From NCBI RefSeq assembly GCF_030272615.1, contig NC_081415.1:377813892-377877891 (forward strand): 64,000 nucleotides of DNA, given 5' to 3'. Made by a program: the position numbers and the translations under genes. This document shows, piece after piece, positions 50,425 through 61,985 of the stretch. This stretch comes from Cryptomeria japonica. Taxonomy: Eukaryota > Streptophyta > Pinopsida > Cupressales > Cupressaceae. Below the pieces are notes generated by a model. It searched no databases and had not been told where the DNA came from. It worked only from the letters and a program-made list of their open reading frames with translations. Numbering within the stretch: the first letter of the stretch is position 1; every line of letters begins with the position of its first letter.

Positions 50425-51358
50425 TGTAATGTCCCCTTTTATGAATGTAGATGGAATCAAGTATGTTTGTCATTCATTTTGCAGTCTATATTAAAATTAC
50501 TATTAAATTCTGCTTAAGAATATCATCAGACTTCATTTATTAAGCACATTCTCATGCATATCACCAAGAACAAGGATGTTACTGCCTGTAACTTAATAAC
50601 TGTTCTGATCTGATCTGATCAATAGTGATGTCACCGGATGCCTTTGATTTCTTTCCTTTAAACCTCTAAATGTGAGAAAGAGGTCACACCTCTTTCTCAC
50701 ATTCTCATGCATATCACCAAGAACAAGGATGTTACTGCCTGTAACTTAATAACTGTTCTGATCTGATCTGATCAATAGTGATGTCACCGGATGCCTTTGA
50801 TTTCTTTCCTTTAAACCTCTAAATGTGAGAAAGAGGTCACACCTCTTTCTCACATTCTCATGCATATCACCAAGAACAAGGATGTTACTGCCTGTAACTT
50901 AATAACTGTTCTGATCTGATCTGATCAATAGTGATGTCACCGGATGCCTTTGATTTCTTTCCTTTAAACCTCTAAATGTGAGAAAGAGGTCACACCTCTT
51001 TATCATGCATGCCCTTTGGCAAGAGACACACCCTTTCACCATTAGCACCCTTTGAAAGAGTGCAACTTTTCATTATTTCTGCCCTTTGAAAGGGACACAA
51101 CCTTTGACAATCAGATCTGCACTTCTTATTTAATTCAGATCTGCACTTCTGATTCTCGAATTATCCCCCTCAAATGAGGTTCTCTTCATCCTTTTATATT
51201 TCATGTTTGAGGCAGTCACAACTTTTCATTTCATGCATTTGACTATTCATTAACTTAATTAAAATTGAATTATATTTAATTATATTCTTTTATATTTTAA
51301 TTTTAATTTTATTATTATCATTTATCATTAAATTGTATTTCAAAGCGGGGACATTACA
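50425..51358 (-). repeat. 3' LTR of element C, carrying a 3 x 153-bp array
   Basis: At 934 bp it is 327 bp longer than its partner, mainly because a 153-bp segment is present three times (about 50545-51003) where the other LTR has one. The three units look identical. Outside the array the two LTRs differ at roughly 7 percent of positions in the stretch compared by eye (50465-50570). Confidence 0.88.
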
Positions 51359-51796
51359 GCCCGTCCCACTCAAGATTGCTTGTCCTGAAGCAATGATCAA
51401 TTTAACTAAATTTTCCCTATGCAAGGATTCCTAACTAACCCCTGAAGATTTGTCATCTTAGGACAAGTTCTCTCTCATCAATCGTAATATGTGTCTGGTT
51501 GTTTCCTTGAGACAAACAAAGTTGGAATCCTCATTCATTGAGAAAAGGATTAGAAGCATGACACACATGTAAGACCTTAATTGCAATATTCTTTCCTAAA
51601 TAAACTCATCTTTCCAGGTTAACAAAAAATAGAATTCACGATGATAGAAATCCGTAATCATAAATATTCATGTAGTAGATATGCCCAACATGAAGTATAC
51701 ACATAAAACACGGAGCATACACATGAAAACACGAAGCAGGAACATCCAACTAGGACCAGATCCATCCCTTGGGCCAATCAATCTATCATTTTACCC

Positions 51797-52160
51797 TTGA
51801 GAGGTAGGAGCGTCCAACCAGGACCAAAACCATCTCTCGGAGTAACCAATCCACAAGAGGCAGGAGCATCTAACCAGGACCAAAATCATCTCTTGGGCCA
51901 ATTCACTTTATCCACAAGAGGCTGGAGCGTCCAACTGGGACCAGAACCATCTCTTCGGCCAATTTACTTTATCCACAAGAGGCAGGAGCGTCCAACCAAG
52001 ACGAGAACTTCTCTTGGGCCAATTCACTTTATCCACAAGAGGCAGGAGCATCCAACTAGGACCAGAACCATCTCTTGGGCCAATTCACTTTATCCACAAG
52101 AGGCAGGAGCATCCAACTAGGACCAAAACCATCTCTTGGGTCCATTTACTTTGTCCACAA
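51797..52160. repeat. tandem repeat of about 60 bp inside element C
   Basis: About six units, each with CCACAAGAGGCAGGAGC, CCAACxxGGACC and CTCTTGGGCCAATTCACTT. The plus-strand ORF of about 107 codons through it is a product of repeat length and has repetitive translation. Confidence 0.8.
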
Positions 52161-52763
52161 GATAATTAATCAATCTCTTTATACAAATCTGCATAAGATA
52201 ACTCGTTATAAGTTTCTCTTTTCTTGCTGATGTTTTCATTTATCCTTTTTATAGACTCATCAAAAGAGGCAACTTGATGAAGAGACAACCTCTCAAAGGT
52301 TGTCTTTTAAGATAATCATAATTTTCTTTATTAAGAACAGAGCATGCCCTTTACTAATTGCTACTCTCATTATCTTAATAAACCTGATGTCTTCATTCAA
52401 TTTGATTTTCTCTTATAATCGCTGCTAGCTGCTAACTTTCTATTTATTATGAAAGAACTCGCCATCTTTTAATAGGTAATTGTCACTGTTTTATTGTTTA
52501 TCACTAAAAATGTGTTGTCTTCTAATAAATCTCAATCGATGCTTTATGCTGATTGCCTTAAAGGTCTTTAATAAAATTGCTGCCCTTGTTATTATTTATC
52601 TTATCATAAACTGATCACATTCTCTTCTTTTCTTTGTGCTTGATAATTGTTGTGTATATACTGAGAAAGTCAACCAGACTTAATGAAGTAATCGCTGCTT
52701 ATCTTCTTCGCTGCAAACAATCAAGTAAATCTGTTCTCTGTTCCCTCAGGCTGGCATCAACAT

Positions 52764-52775
52764 GCTCTGATACCA
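52764..52775 (-). other. primer binding site of element C
   Basis: TGGTATCAGAGC on the minus strand, the standard initiator tRNA-Met primer site of plant LTR elements, two bases from the LTR edge. Confidence 0.85.
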
Positions 52776-52777
52776 CT

Positions 52778-53384
52778 TGTAATGTCCCCTTTTATGAATG
52801 TAGATGGAATCAAGTATGACTGTCATTCACATTGCAGTCTATATTAATATTACTATTAAATTCTGCATAAGAATATCATCAGACTTCATATATTAAGCAC
52901 ATTCCCATGCATATCACCAAGAACAAGGATGTTACTGCCTGTAACTTAATAACAGTTCTTATCTGATCTGATCTGATCAATAGTGATGTCACTGGATGCC
53001 TTTGATTCCTTTCCTTTAAACCTCTAAATGTGAGGGAGAGGTCACACTTCTTCATCTTGCATGCCCTTTGGCAAGAGACACACCCTTTCACCATTAGCAC
53101 CTTTTGAAAGAGTGCATCTGTTCATTATTTCTGCCCTTTGAAAGGGACACAACCTTTCACAATCAGATCTGCACTTCTATTCTCAAATTATCCCCTCAAA
53201 TGAGGTTCTCTTCTTCCCTTTATAGCTCATGTTTGAGGGAGTTACAACTTTTTATTTCATGCCTTTGACCATTCATTAGCTTAATTAAAATTGAATTATA
53301 TTTAATTATATTCTTTTATATTTTAATTTTAATTTTATTATTATCATTTATCATTAAATTGTATTTCAAAGCAGGGACATTACA
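52778..53384 (-). repeat. 5' LTR of element C
   Basis: A 607-bp LTR next to the primer binding site. It contains a single copy of the 153-bp segment. Confidence 0.88.
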
Positions 53385-53389
53385 CCCAC

Positions 53390-55725
53390 CTAATCTCACA
53401 AGTGTGATACAAATTTACTGGGTGCTAACAAGGAGGCTTATTAAATTATCCATGTACAATAATCTCAATTGAGAAGGAAGAACTTACAATATTGCCCCCT
53501 AGGACTTTTTTCATACCACAAGTGATACAAAAAAAAGTCTAAAAACTTTTGAGTGCTAACAACAAGGTTTAATAAATTATCCATATTCAATAATCTCAAT
53601 GGAGATGGAAGAACTTACAATATTGTCCCCTAGGACAATTTTCTTTTGCCTTTGCAATGTTTGAAAATTGGGTGCAGTGAAGATGCCAAAATAAGTGTTT
53701 GTTGCTCCTTTGAAGGTCTAGAAAGACAAATGGATGGATTGAAGAGCTGCAAGTTGATGAAGATGGACAAGTATAGGATGTTGATGTAGGTCCACTAGCA
53801 TTGAGCAACATTCCTTCCCTTAGCAAGAGATATGCAAACAGCTGCATTTGAAAGTCTCCCCACTCCAAATTTGGATAAGAAGAAAGAAAGGAAAAAACAT
53901 TTGGTATTAGATCAGTGTTCTCTACAAGCAGTGACAAAGAGATCCTAAAAATATGTTGTGGATCAATCACCATCAATGAAGAACCAACAAATGGTGATGG
54001 ATCTCGTTTGGAGGTCTAGAAAGACGAATAGATGCTCTGAAGAGTTGCTAGTTGATGAAGATGGAGGAGTATAGGATGTTGAAGAAGGTCCACCAGCATT
54101 TAACAACATTCCTTTCATTAGCAAGGTATATGCAAAGATCTGCGTTTTGAAAGTCTCCCCACTCCAAAATAGGATAAGAAGAAAGCAATGAAAAAACATT
54201 TGGTACTGGATCAATGTTCTCTATAAGTGGTAGCGAAGAGATCCTAGAAATATTTTGTGGATAAATCACCATCAATGAAGAACTAACAAATGGAGGTGGA
54301 TCACTAAAACAAGGAAGGTCCATCTCAATAGGAATTTCATCATGCACCATCAAAGTGTCTAGAAGAGGATCGACAAGAGGTGGTGTAAAACAAGGACCTC
54401 CAAGAAGTGAGGATAATCAATGATCATCCAATTGATATTCTACAAACAGAGGTGATGAAGAATTCTCAATAACATCAATGTGGGTAGTTTCATTAAATAA
54501 CAAAGCAACATCCTTCAAAATTTGAGGACAATCATTAGTGTGAGATTTACACAAACAAGAATTGGAGAAGTATGGCTCTCTAATGAGAGAATGATCTTGC
54601 AAAATAGTGCCAACAGATGCTTTACAATCATCATAAATTGATAAGTGATGAAGTTGTGTGTGAGTCCTCTAGTTCTATTGAAAATTAAAAAAATCTATTT
54701 TTGATACAATACCATGCGAATTTGATAGCAAATTTGCATTTCAATGGAAAAAAACTCATTAAAAACAATGTTGCTCTTTTTTAAAAAAGGGCACAAAAAA
54801 TAGAGCTTTTGGTCAAAAGTTTTGTTCTCCAGAAGTTTGGAGTCCTCACTCGATATTTGGTAAATTGTGGTAAAAAATAAGTCTTGTGAGGGATGTGATT
54901 GCTTGTCACATTGAACCTAACCATGGGTCTTCATCAATCCTAAAAAGTTTTTTTTGGATTTGTGCAAAAAATCCCTTAAAAATGAGTTTGAGCTAGCTTG
55001 AAGGGTTGTGATGGTTAAATGACTATGAAATTTAAGATTAAAAAAATGGAGAGGTGGTGTGGTTGAAAGAAATCAGATTTGGACTGTTTAGGAATTAGGA
55101 TGGTGGATGGATGTGGATTTTCATTGGACGAATGCTGGAATTATAGTAGACATTGCTTTAGCAAAGTATTGGTTGTGTTCTTAGAATGGTGTCCTCCTAG
55201 GAGGGTGTCTGCTCCTAGTTGTGCTTGTGTCCTTGAAGGGGACTGCAGCATCCACAAAGGGGGCTATGGCTTGTTCTAGGCATCCAGTGTAGACAAAGGG
55301 TGCTATTTTGGCCCCATTTATTATCTTATGAATTCTTTTTCAAAACCAAAACGATTTGGAAACTCGATTTTTCTACAATTGAAATAGGGTCTAGGGGTGA
55401 TTTTTGTGTTATTGAATTTTTATGCTAAAGATCACAAAAGTGATGATTTTTTCATAAAACCCTAGAGACTAAAATCAACTAGTTTGGATTGAGTGGAACA
55501 CTATCCACAAAGTATCTCATTATAATGACCTATTTTTTCAAAATATGCAATAAAATGAGAAAAGAGGAGACAGAGTCAGCTATAGGAGCAATGAAAGAGA
55601 GGGATGGGAAAAAATGTAGTGCCCCGAGCAGTGATTTTTTTCAGGCTTTAGGACTTGTTTCCACACAAAAACTAATCCTAGCTCAGATTTGGCTCCAAGA
55701 CCATGTAAAGAATGCTCTGATACCA
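53390..55725 (-). mobile_element. internal region of element D
   Basis: Right-hand internal DNA of the older element D. The primer site TGGTATCAGAGC is at 55725-55714, directly against the LTR. Minus-strand ORF remains at 54602-54417, 54353-54048 and 53976-53596 share a phrase like FSLLSSYP(N/I)LEWGDFQ, a result of the tandem duplication. No pol domain was recognised. Confidence 0.6.
53712..54307. repeat. 298-bp tandem duplication in element D
   Basis: Units start at 53712 and 54010 and share GAAAGTCTCCCCACTCCAAA and ATCACCATCAATGAAGAAC, with roughly 15 percent differences by eye. The duplication repeats part of a minus-strand reading frame. Confidence 0.8.
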
Positions 55726-56551
55726 TGTCAGAAGTGCCTGACCATGTCAAAAATTATAAAATTTCGGCAGCTCACAACCTTCAGTTATCTGTTATATATT
55801 TTCTATTGTAATTCTAGTGTTGTATCTGTTTTGTAGGCTTTATCTTTATTGAGTTTTTATCTTAATTTTTTCTTAGTCCTCCCTTTTGATTCTTGTTTTT
55901 CTATGTCATGTCTTTATTCCTCGTTTAAGGAGCTGGTTCTTCAATTTTGGATCATTTTCATTTTTATCGCAATGATAGATCATGGAGTGTGATTCAAAAA
56001 TGTTGATGCTAAAAAAGCCACACAAATTTTCTCTAGAAGTGTTTACAAATTCATTTACATGGGTTGTGGAAATATCATTTCTTTACTCACAACCTGTTCA
56101 TAAACAACCAACATATTTGAATCTAGAATTTAGAGTAACCAAAACTTGAAACTATTTAAATGTTTCTGAAGAGGCTTGCAATAAGCATGATAATAATATT
56201 AATAGACAAAAACTTCTTACCATATCGACACACTCAAAAAGATGCTCTTGGAGAGAATGCACCTAGATAATTGTGTCTTTCTTTGGTATGAAAAAATGAA
56301 AGGAGGAAGGCCTTATAGAATTTCTAAGGTAAACATAGAAATAATCTTTATTGGCTAGTTTACATTACACAACATCACACTTGTGTTATTGGTTAGAATG
56401 AAGATGTGATTTTTGATTGGCTTGCGCACAGTTGTAACTTTTTCTAATTCCCAATTTCATAATAAGGAAAGTGACTAATTACTCCAATTGAGGAATATGA
56501 CTTACCTAAGTAAATTTAAGCTCCAAGATGTGTACATATAATACACCAACA
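55726..56551 (-). repeat. 5' LTR of element D (right copy)
   Basis: On the plus strand it starts TGTCAGAAGTGCC directly after the primer site complement GCTCTGATACCA and ends CACCAACA. Its right half aligns with 49600-50378. Confidence 0.75.
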
Positions 56552-56866
56552 ACACACACTTGGACACTCAAATGACACTGTTTTGTGTTTTTGTCATTCA
56601 GTTTTGTTGCTCAAGTGGCAAAACACACACCCCAAGGGGGTTGCACTTTTCCAATCTCAAAAACATGACATTAAGTACCTTTGGTGCTTTCTTAAAGGTC
56701 CATTACACTTTGCCTTCAAATTCAAAGTTCATTTTAAGTGATTCTCTCTCTAGGCACACCTTTTGGGGTCTTGATGCACTTTTTGATATGTTTTGTTGAG
56801 TTTTGACATTTAAGTGAAAAACAACCTTTCGAGTCACTCAATTGACTTTTGTTCTATTTTGTCATT
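56552..56866. other. flanking DNA left of the copia element
   Basis: Non-coding. The phrase GACATTTAAGTGAAAAACA with GAGTCACTCAATTGA recurs at about 62813-62862, so the copia element landed in one arm of an older duplication. Confidence 0.5.
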
Positions 56867-57627
56867 TGTTAAATTTAGGCAAGATGTTAATCTAATTAAT
56901 TAAATTATAATTAGACTGAGAATAAGCAGAAATAACAATAAAGCACACGACACACGACACAAATACCCTGGGAAAACCTCCCTCTTGGAGGAAAAACCCA
57001 ACATCAAAGATTCAGATCAGTTTCTTTATTTATAAGCAGATTACATGAACAGTATATATCAGATTACTTATCTGATTGTAGTGCCAATCTAGGGCAGATT
57101 CAAACCACGTATATGCAGCTGTAGTATATCTTTAGAGAGAGCAGAATATCAACATCACTTGGAGAAGGAGATCGCTGAAGTATAGGACACCACTTTGCCC
57201 AGCAAGCTGCCCAATGGATTCGCTCAATGATCAGATAGACTTGCAGCATTATGAAGACTTAGATCGCTTTCTATCCTTCCAAGTTTGCTGACTAAATTCG
57301 CATAAGGCTAACGGCTTATGGTATGTTTTCTTGATGAAGATAATACCAGTTTGAAGTGTGAAATGAATCTTATTTATATACAAGATTCATGTTCAAGTTT
57401 TCCCCAAGTCGGCTTTAACAAAATTGCCACCATTTTACATATTTTAAGTTTGCCCTTTTTGGCGCCCAATTTGGGGCCTACATGAATTGCAAGTTATACC
57501 ATGTTTCATTTTGGGCCCAACCCTATTAGACATGTAATCGCTTAACCTTATTTCAATATGATTAATATTTTAATTGCCAGTAGGCATCATTAAAATATAA
57601 TCCGAACTTAGCTATCCATTTTCAACA
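56867..57627 (-). repeat. 3' LTR of the copia element
   Basis: A 761-bp LTR, TGTTAAATTTAGG to TTTTCAACA on the plus strand. On the minus strand TATATAAATA (57380-57371) is a likely TATA box. It differs from its partner by about 25 substitutions and a few short indels, counted by eye. Confidence 0.95.
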
Positions 57628-57696
57628 CTCCCTCTTAGCTAGAGAGGATTATAACAAGCTATCACATATTGTCATAATACATAATGAACCTCTTCA

Positions 57697-57840
57697 TCTT
57701 ACATTGCCCGCAGAGGATGAAGGGTGATTTGCTAGAAACCAACAAAACTTCCCATCTTACATTGCCCGCAGAGGATGGATCCACCTTGCATTGCCCGCAG
57801 AGGGTGACTCCACCTTGCATTGCCCGCAGAGGGTGGAGGA
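57697..57840. repeat. 29-bp repeat between copia RNase H and the polypurine tract
   Basis: CATTGCCCGCAGAGG occurs at about 57702, 57760, 57789 and 57818, that is at spacings of 58, 29 and 29 bp. The repeat is non-coding, just 3' of the gag-pol stop. Confidence 0.8.
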
Positions 57841-57856
57841 TGCAAACTAAATTGCA

Positions 57857-60800
57857 TTATTGAGATTGAGACTCCCTCTCAATCAATGCTATGTCCTCCA
57901 CAATTCCAAGCTTCTCTTTGAAGTACTCAAACTTCACTCGAGCTAGAGGCTTGGTGAGAACATTTGAAACCTGTTCATCAGTGCTGATATATTTCAGCTG
58001 GATGGCACCTCTTTGTGCCATATCATGAACGTAGTGATAATGAGTTTCCACATGTTTTGACCTGTCATGGAACACAGAATTGTTAGACATTTTAATACAA
58101 CTTTGATTATCACAATAAATAACAGTGGACTCCGAAGGTTGTCCAAACAACCCAGCAAGAAGCTTGTGAAGCCAAACTGCTTCTCTAGTTGCCACACTTG
58201 AAGTAATGTATTCAACTTCTGCAGTACTTAATGCAACTGAGGACTGTTTCCTACTGGCCCAAGAGATCATGGCGGAACCCAAGCTAAAACAGATTCTTGA
58301 AGTGTTTTTCCTGTCAATAACACTTCCAGCCCAATTAGAATCAGAGTAGCCTTCCAAATTGATTACTGTGTTGATTGGATACTTCAGCCCATAGCCAATT
58401 GTTCCACGCAAGTATCTCAGGATGTGCTTGGCTGTCACCAAGTGAACATGCTTTGGCTGGTTCATGAATTGGCTAAGTGCACTCACTACATAGCAAATAT
58501 CTGGTCTAGTGTTGACTAGATACATCAAGGATCCAATCAACTGCCTGTACTCTGAAGGATCTGCAAAATCAGAGTTAGCTGCAGAAATACTCAACTTCTT
58601 CAAGTTAGTTTCCATAGGAGTAGACATTGGTTTGCAATCCATCATACCAAATCTTTTTAATATATCAATAGTGTATTTACCTTGACTTAGAATAATTTCA
58701 TTAGGTCTTTGCCAAACTTCTAACCCTAGAAAGTAATGCATTAGACCTAGATCCTTCATTTCAAATTCAGTAGCTAATTCTTTCTTACACCTAATGATGA
58801 GACTATCTTCACCAGTTAGAAATAAGTCATCAACATATAAAACCAGAATTAGCATTTCACCATTAAATACTTTAAAGTAAATGTTAGGATCAACATCATT
58901 CTTATAGAATCCTAAACTAACTAAGTACTTATCAATTCTTTCATACCAAGCTCTAGGAGCTTGCTTGAGGCCATAGAGAGCTTTCTTCAATCTGCACACA
59001 TGAGTCTCTCTATTATGAATCTCATAACCTTTAGGTTGTTCAATATAGACTTCTTCCTCAATAACACCATTAAGGAAGACAGTCTTTACATCCATTTGAT
59101 GTAATTTCCAACCTTTGGCTGCATCAATAGCTATAATAGTTCAAATAGAAGTATATTTAGCAACAGGAGCAAATGTTTCTTCATAATCTATGCCTTCCTT
59201 TTGAGAAAAACGACGAGCTACAAATCTAGTTTTATATTTTTCTATACTACCATTAGCAGCATGTTTAATTTTAAACAACCGTTTGGAAGAAACAATAGAC
59301 TTACCTTTAGGTCTAGGCACAACATCCCAGACATCATTCTTGATGATGGATTGATACTCTTCGTCCATAGCTAACTTCCATGCTTGCTGGTTCATAGCTT
59401 CTTTTATGCTGGATGGTTCAGCCTCAATGATGTTGCACATCATTGCAACATAGTCAATGACCTTTTGAGGTCTCTTACTTTCTTTGAAAGTGCCACTAGG
59501 AGCTGCAAACTTTTCTGCATCTTGAATTGTGCTTCTAACCCAAAGGGGTCTTTTCTTGCTAACTGCAATATCTCTAGGTCCATCAGTTGGAACTAGAGGC
59601 TCAGGAGGATCATCATGCTCAATAGGTTCAGGAGGCTCAATAGGCTCCCTCTGAATCTTAGGGTTAGTATCACTATCCATATCTTGATTATCATTAACTT
59701 CTTTATCATTATCAATAAGAGAACCTTTAGATTTCTTGAAAGCAATATTTTCTTTAAAGGTGACATCACTAATTACCTCAATGTACCTTTGACTAGGAAT
59801 GTAGATGCGAAATGCCTTGGAAAATTCACTATATCCAACAAGGATACCCTTCTTCCCGGAAGGCTCTAACTTAGTCCTCTTTTCCTTTGGCACATGAACA
59901 TAGACATGACTTCCAAAGATCCTTAGGTGGCTGATATCTGGTTTGACTCCTGTGAAAGCTTCCTCGGGAGTTATGTTCTTCAGGTTACAACGAGGACATC
60001 TATTTTGAATGTACACAACAGTCTTGGATGCTTCAGCCCATAAGAAGATTTGCAAGTCCTGATCGTGAATCATAGCTTTGGTAGCTTCAACAATGGTTCT
60101 ATTCTTTCATTCAGCTACACCATTTTGCTGAGGATTGTAGGGAATGCAAAACTTCCTCTTAATTCCTGTTTCTGCACAAAATTCATTGAAGCTACTTGAG
60201 GTGCATTCACCTCCATTGTCAGATCTTAACACTTTAATCCTTTTACCAGACATATTTTCAGCTAGAGCTTTAAGTTCTTTAAACCTACTTAACACTTCAT
60301 CAGATTCTTTAGATTTTAGAAAGTAAATCCAAGTCTTTCTAGAAAAATCATCTACAAATGTAACATAGTATAGAAATCCGCTAGGTGAAGGAACATACAT
60401 AGGTCCACATGGATCAAAATGAACAAGTGCTAGTTTTTCTTTAGCTCTACTTTCACTTTTATGAAATGGACTTTTAGTGTTCTTACCTAATGCACAACCT
60501 TTGCAAGCATCATCATGAGATTGATTAAGTTTAGGCATACCTTTAACCATCCTTTCAAGTGAAGGAAGTGCCTGATAGTGAAGATGACCGAGCCTTCAAT
60601 GCCATAGCTCGCTAGATTCAGGAGCTTCATGAATGAGTGCTCGAATGGGGTTAGTTGAAAGCTTATACAAATTATCATATCTATTTCCAATAACACGAGC
60701 GGATTTAATACTAGATTTCTTAGGCCATGCAAGTACTTTACCCTAAAAAAATGCTATTTGATAACCTTTATCTTCTAGGGCAGAAATAAAAATTAAATTC

Positions 60801-61903
60801 CTCTTAATTCCAGGGACAAATAAAATATCACTAAGATGCAAGGACATACCAGATTCTAAATTTAAAGAAGTACTACCAAAGCCTCTTATCGAATACCGTG
60901 CATCATCACCAATTACCACATGAAGATTGGACTCTTTCTCCATCAAGTCTAAGAGATGCTCTCGATATCCTGTGATTTGTCTAGATGCACCACTGTCTAT
61001 CAACCAAGTGTTGCTATCGGTTGGCACATTGCTGGAGAAAGCAGAAATGAAGAGATAGTCTTCATTATCCTCTGAGTTTGCAACTTCATTCAGGTTGGCC
61101 TCCCCTTGCATGGGTGAATTTTGACATTCTTTGGCATAATGTCCAAACTTGTCGCATCTGAAGCAATGGACACGTGAAAGATCCCTTGGCTTCTTCCTTG
61201 AATCGAAAGCTGGAGGTCTGAAGTCTCTATCTCTTTTGAAGTTGTTCTTCTTCCAATGGCCTCCCTTCCTTCTAACATGTTGAGATGCAAGCACATGTTG
61301 ATCTCCTCCATGAGAGCCTTTATGCATTTCTCTGGCAGCTAGTCGTGACTCCTCTTGAATGCAATCTGATTGGAGGCGATCGAAGGAAGGGAATTCAGCT
61401 CTTCCACTTATGCTTTGAATGAAGGGATCCCAAGAGTCAGGAAGACCATTCAACGCAATCATGACAATATCTTTGTCGACAACCTCGCTTCCAATGGCAT
61501 TGAGTTGGTCCTTCAATTCTGAAATCTTCATGAAGAAGGACATGATTGAATCTCCTTTGCACATTCTGACTTGAAGAAGTTGTTGCCTCAATGTGAGTGT
61601 CCGGCTGATGTTGTTGATCTCATATATCCCTTCTAGATGTTTGAACATCTCCCGGGCTGTCTTCAATTTGGAAATGACCGGAACAAGATGATCCTTCACG
61701 GGATCAATAAGGAACTTCTTTGCTTTGAGGGCATTCTTCTTGAATTGCTTTAGCTCTTCCGGATCCGAAGGTTCAGTCAGATCCATATCTTCCACAAACT
61801 TTAACAGCTTTAATTCTTCAAGAGCAAGGAGGACACAAACCTTCCATGATGTGAAATTGAGGGCACCTTCAAGTCTATCCTCTACTTTCAGACCTGTAAC
61901 CAT
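57857..61903 (-). pseudogene. copia gag-pol polyprotein, four in-frame stops
   Basis: A single frame of 1,349 codons with no frameshift. Gag fills about residues 1-245, then a CCHC knuckle CFRCDKFGHYAKEC (247-260). The protease motif is DSGA (303-306). The pre-integrase region shows the HHCC ligands near 435-469. The integrase acidic residues are D497, D562 and E598 (D,D35E). Reverse transcriptase has MDVKTVFLNG from 937 and YVDD at 1023-1026. RNase H has SDSNWAG near 1187 and STAEVEYI near 1226. All catalytic motifs checked are present. Stops lie at 60743 (TAG), 60596, 60107 and 59141 (all TGA). The three TGAs stand where the family normally has Arg in WHRRLGH, AERKNRT and SIRTI. Confidence 0.95.
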
Positions 61904-61985
61904 CTTGCAAAACTAAAACAACAAACTGAAAGTGAAGGGCAACTAATAATCTGATTATTTGAATGAACCTAAAGCTTTGATACCA

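Larger units (their letters stand above)
50425..53384 (-). mobile_element. LTR element C, complete, gene-less, TSD CCCAC
   Basis: CCCAC at 50420-50424 is repeated at 53385-53389. Read on the minus strand: 5' LTR 53384-52778, primer site TGGTATCAGAGC (52775-52764, initiator tRNA-Met), about 1.4 kb internal DNA, 3' LTR 51358-50425. The LTRs begin and end TGTAATGTCCC and its complement. The internal DNA has no gag or pol; its main content is a tandem repeat of about 60 bp (51797-52160). It is therefore a non-autonomous element. It inserted into element D next to that element's polypurine tract. Confidence 0.92.

Noticed and set aside
50545-51003. CRISPR-like array
   Set aside because: The units are directly adjacent 153-bp copies with no spacers, inside an LTR of a plant element.
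51797-52120. 107-codon ORF with regular internal repeats
   Set aside because: The repeats are the 60-bp tandem array of element C, with no start context or family match.
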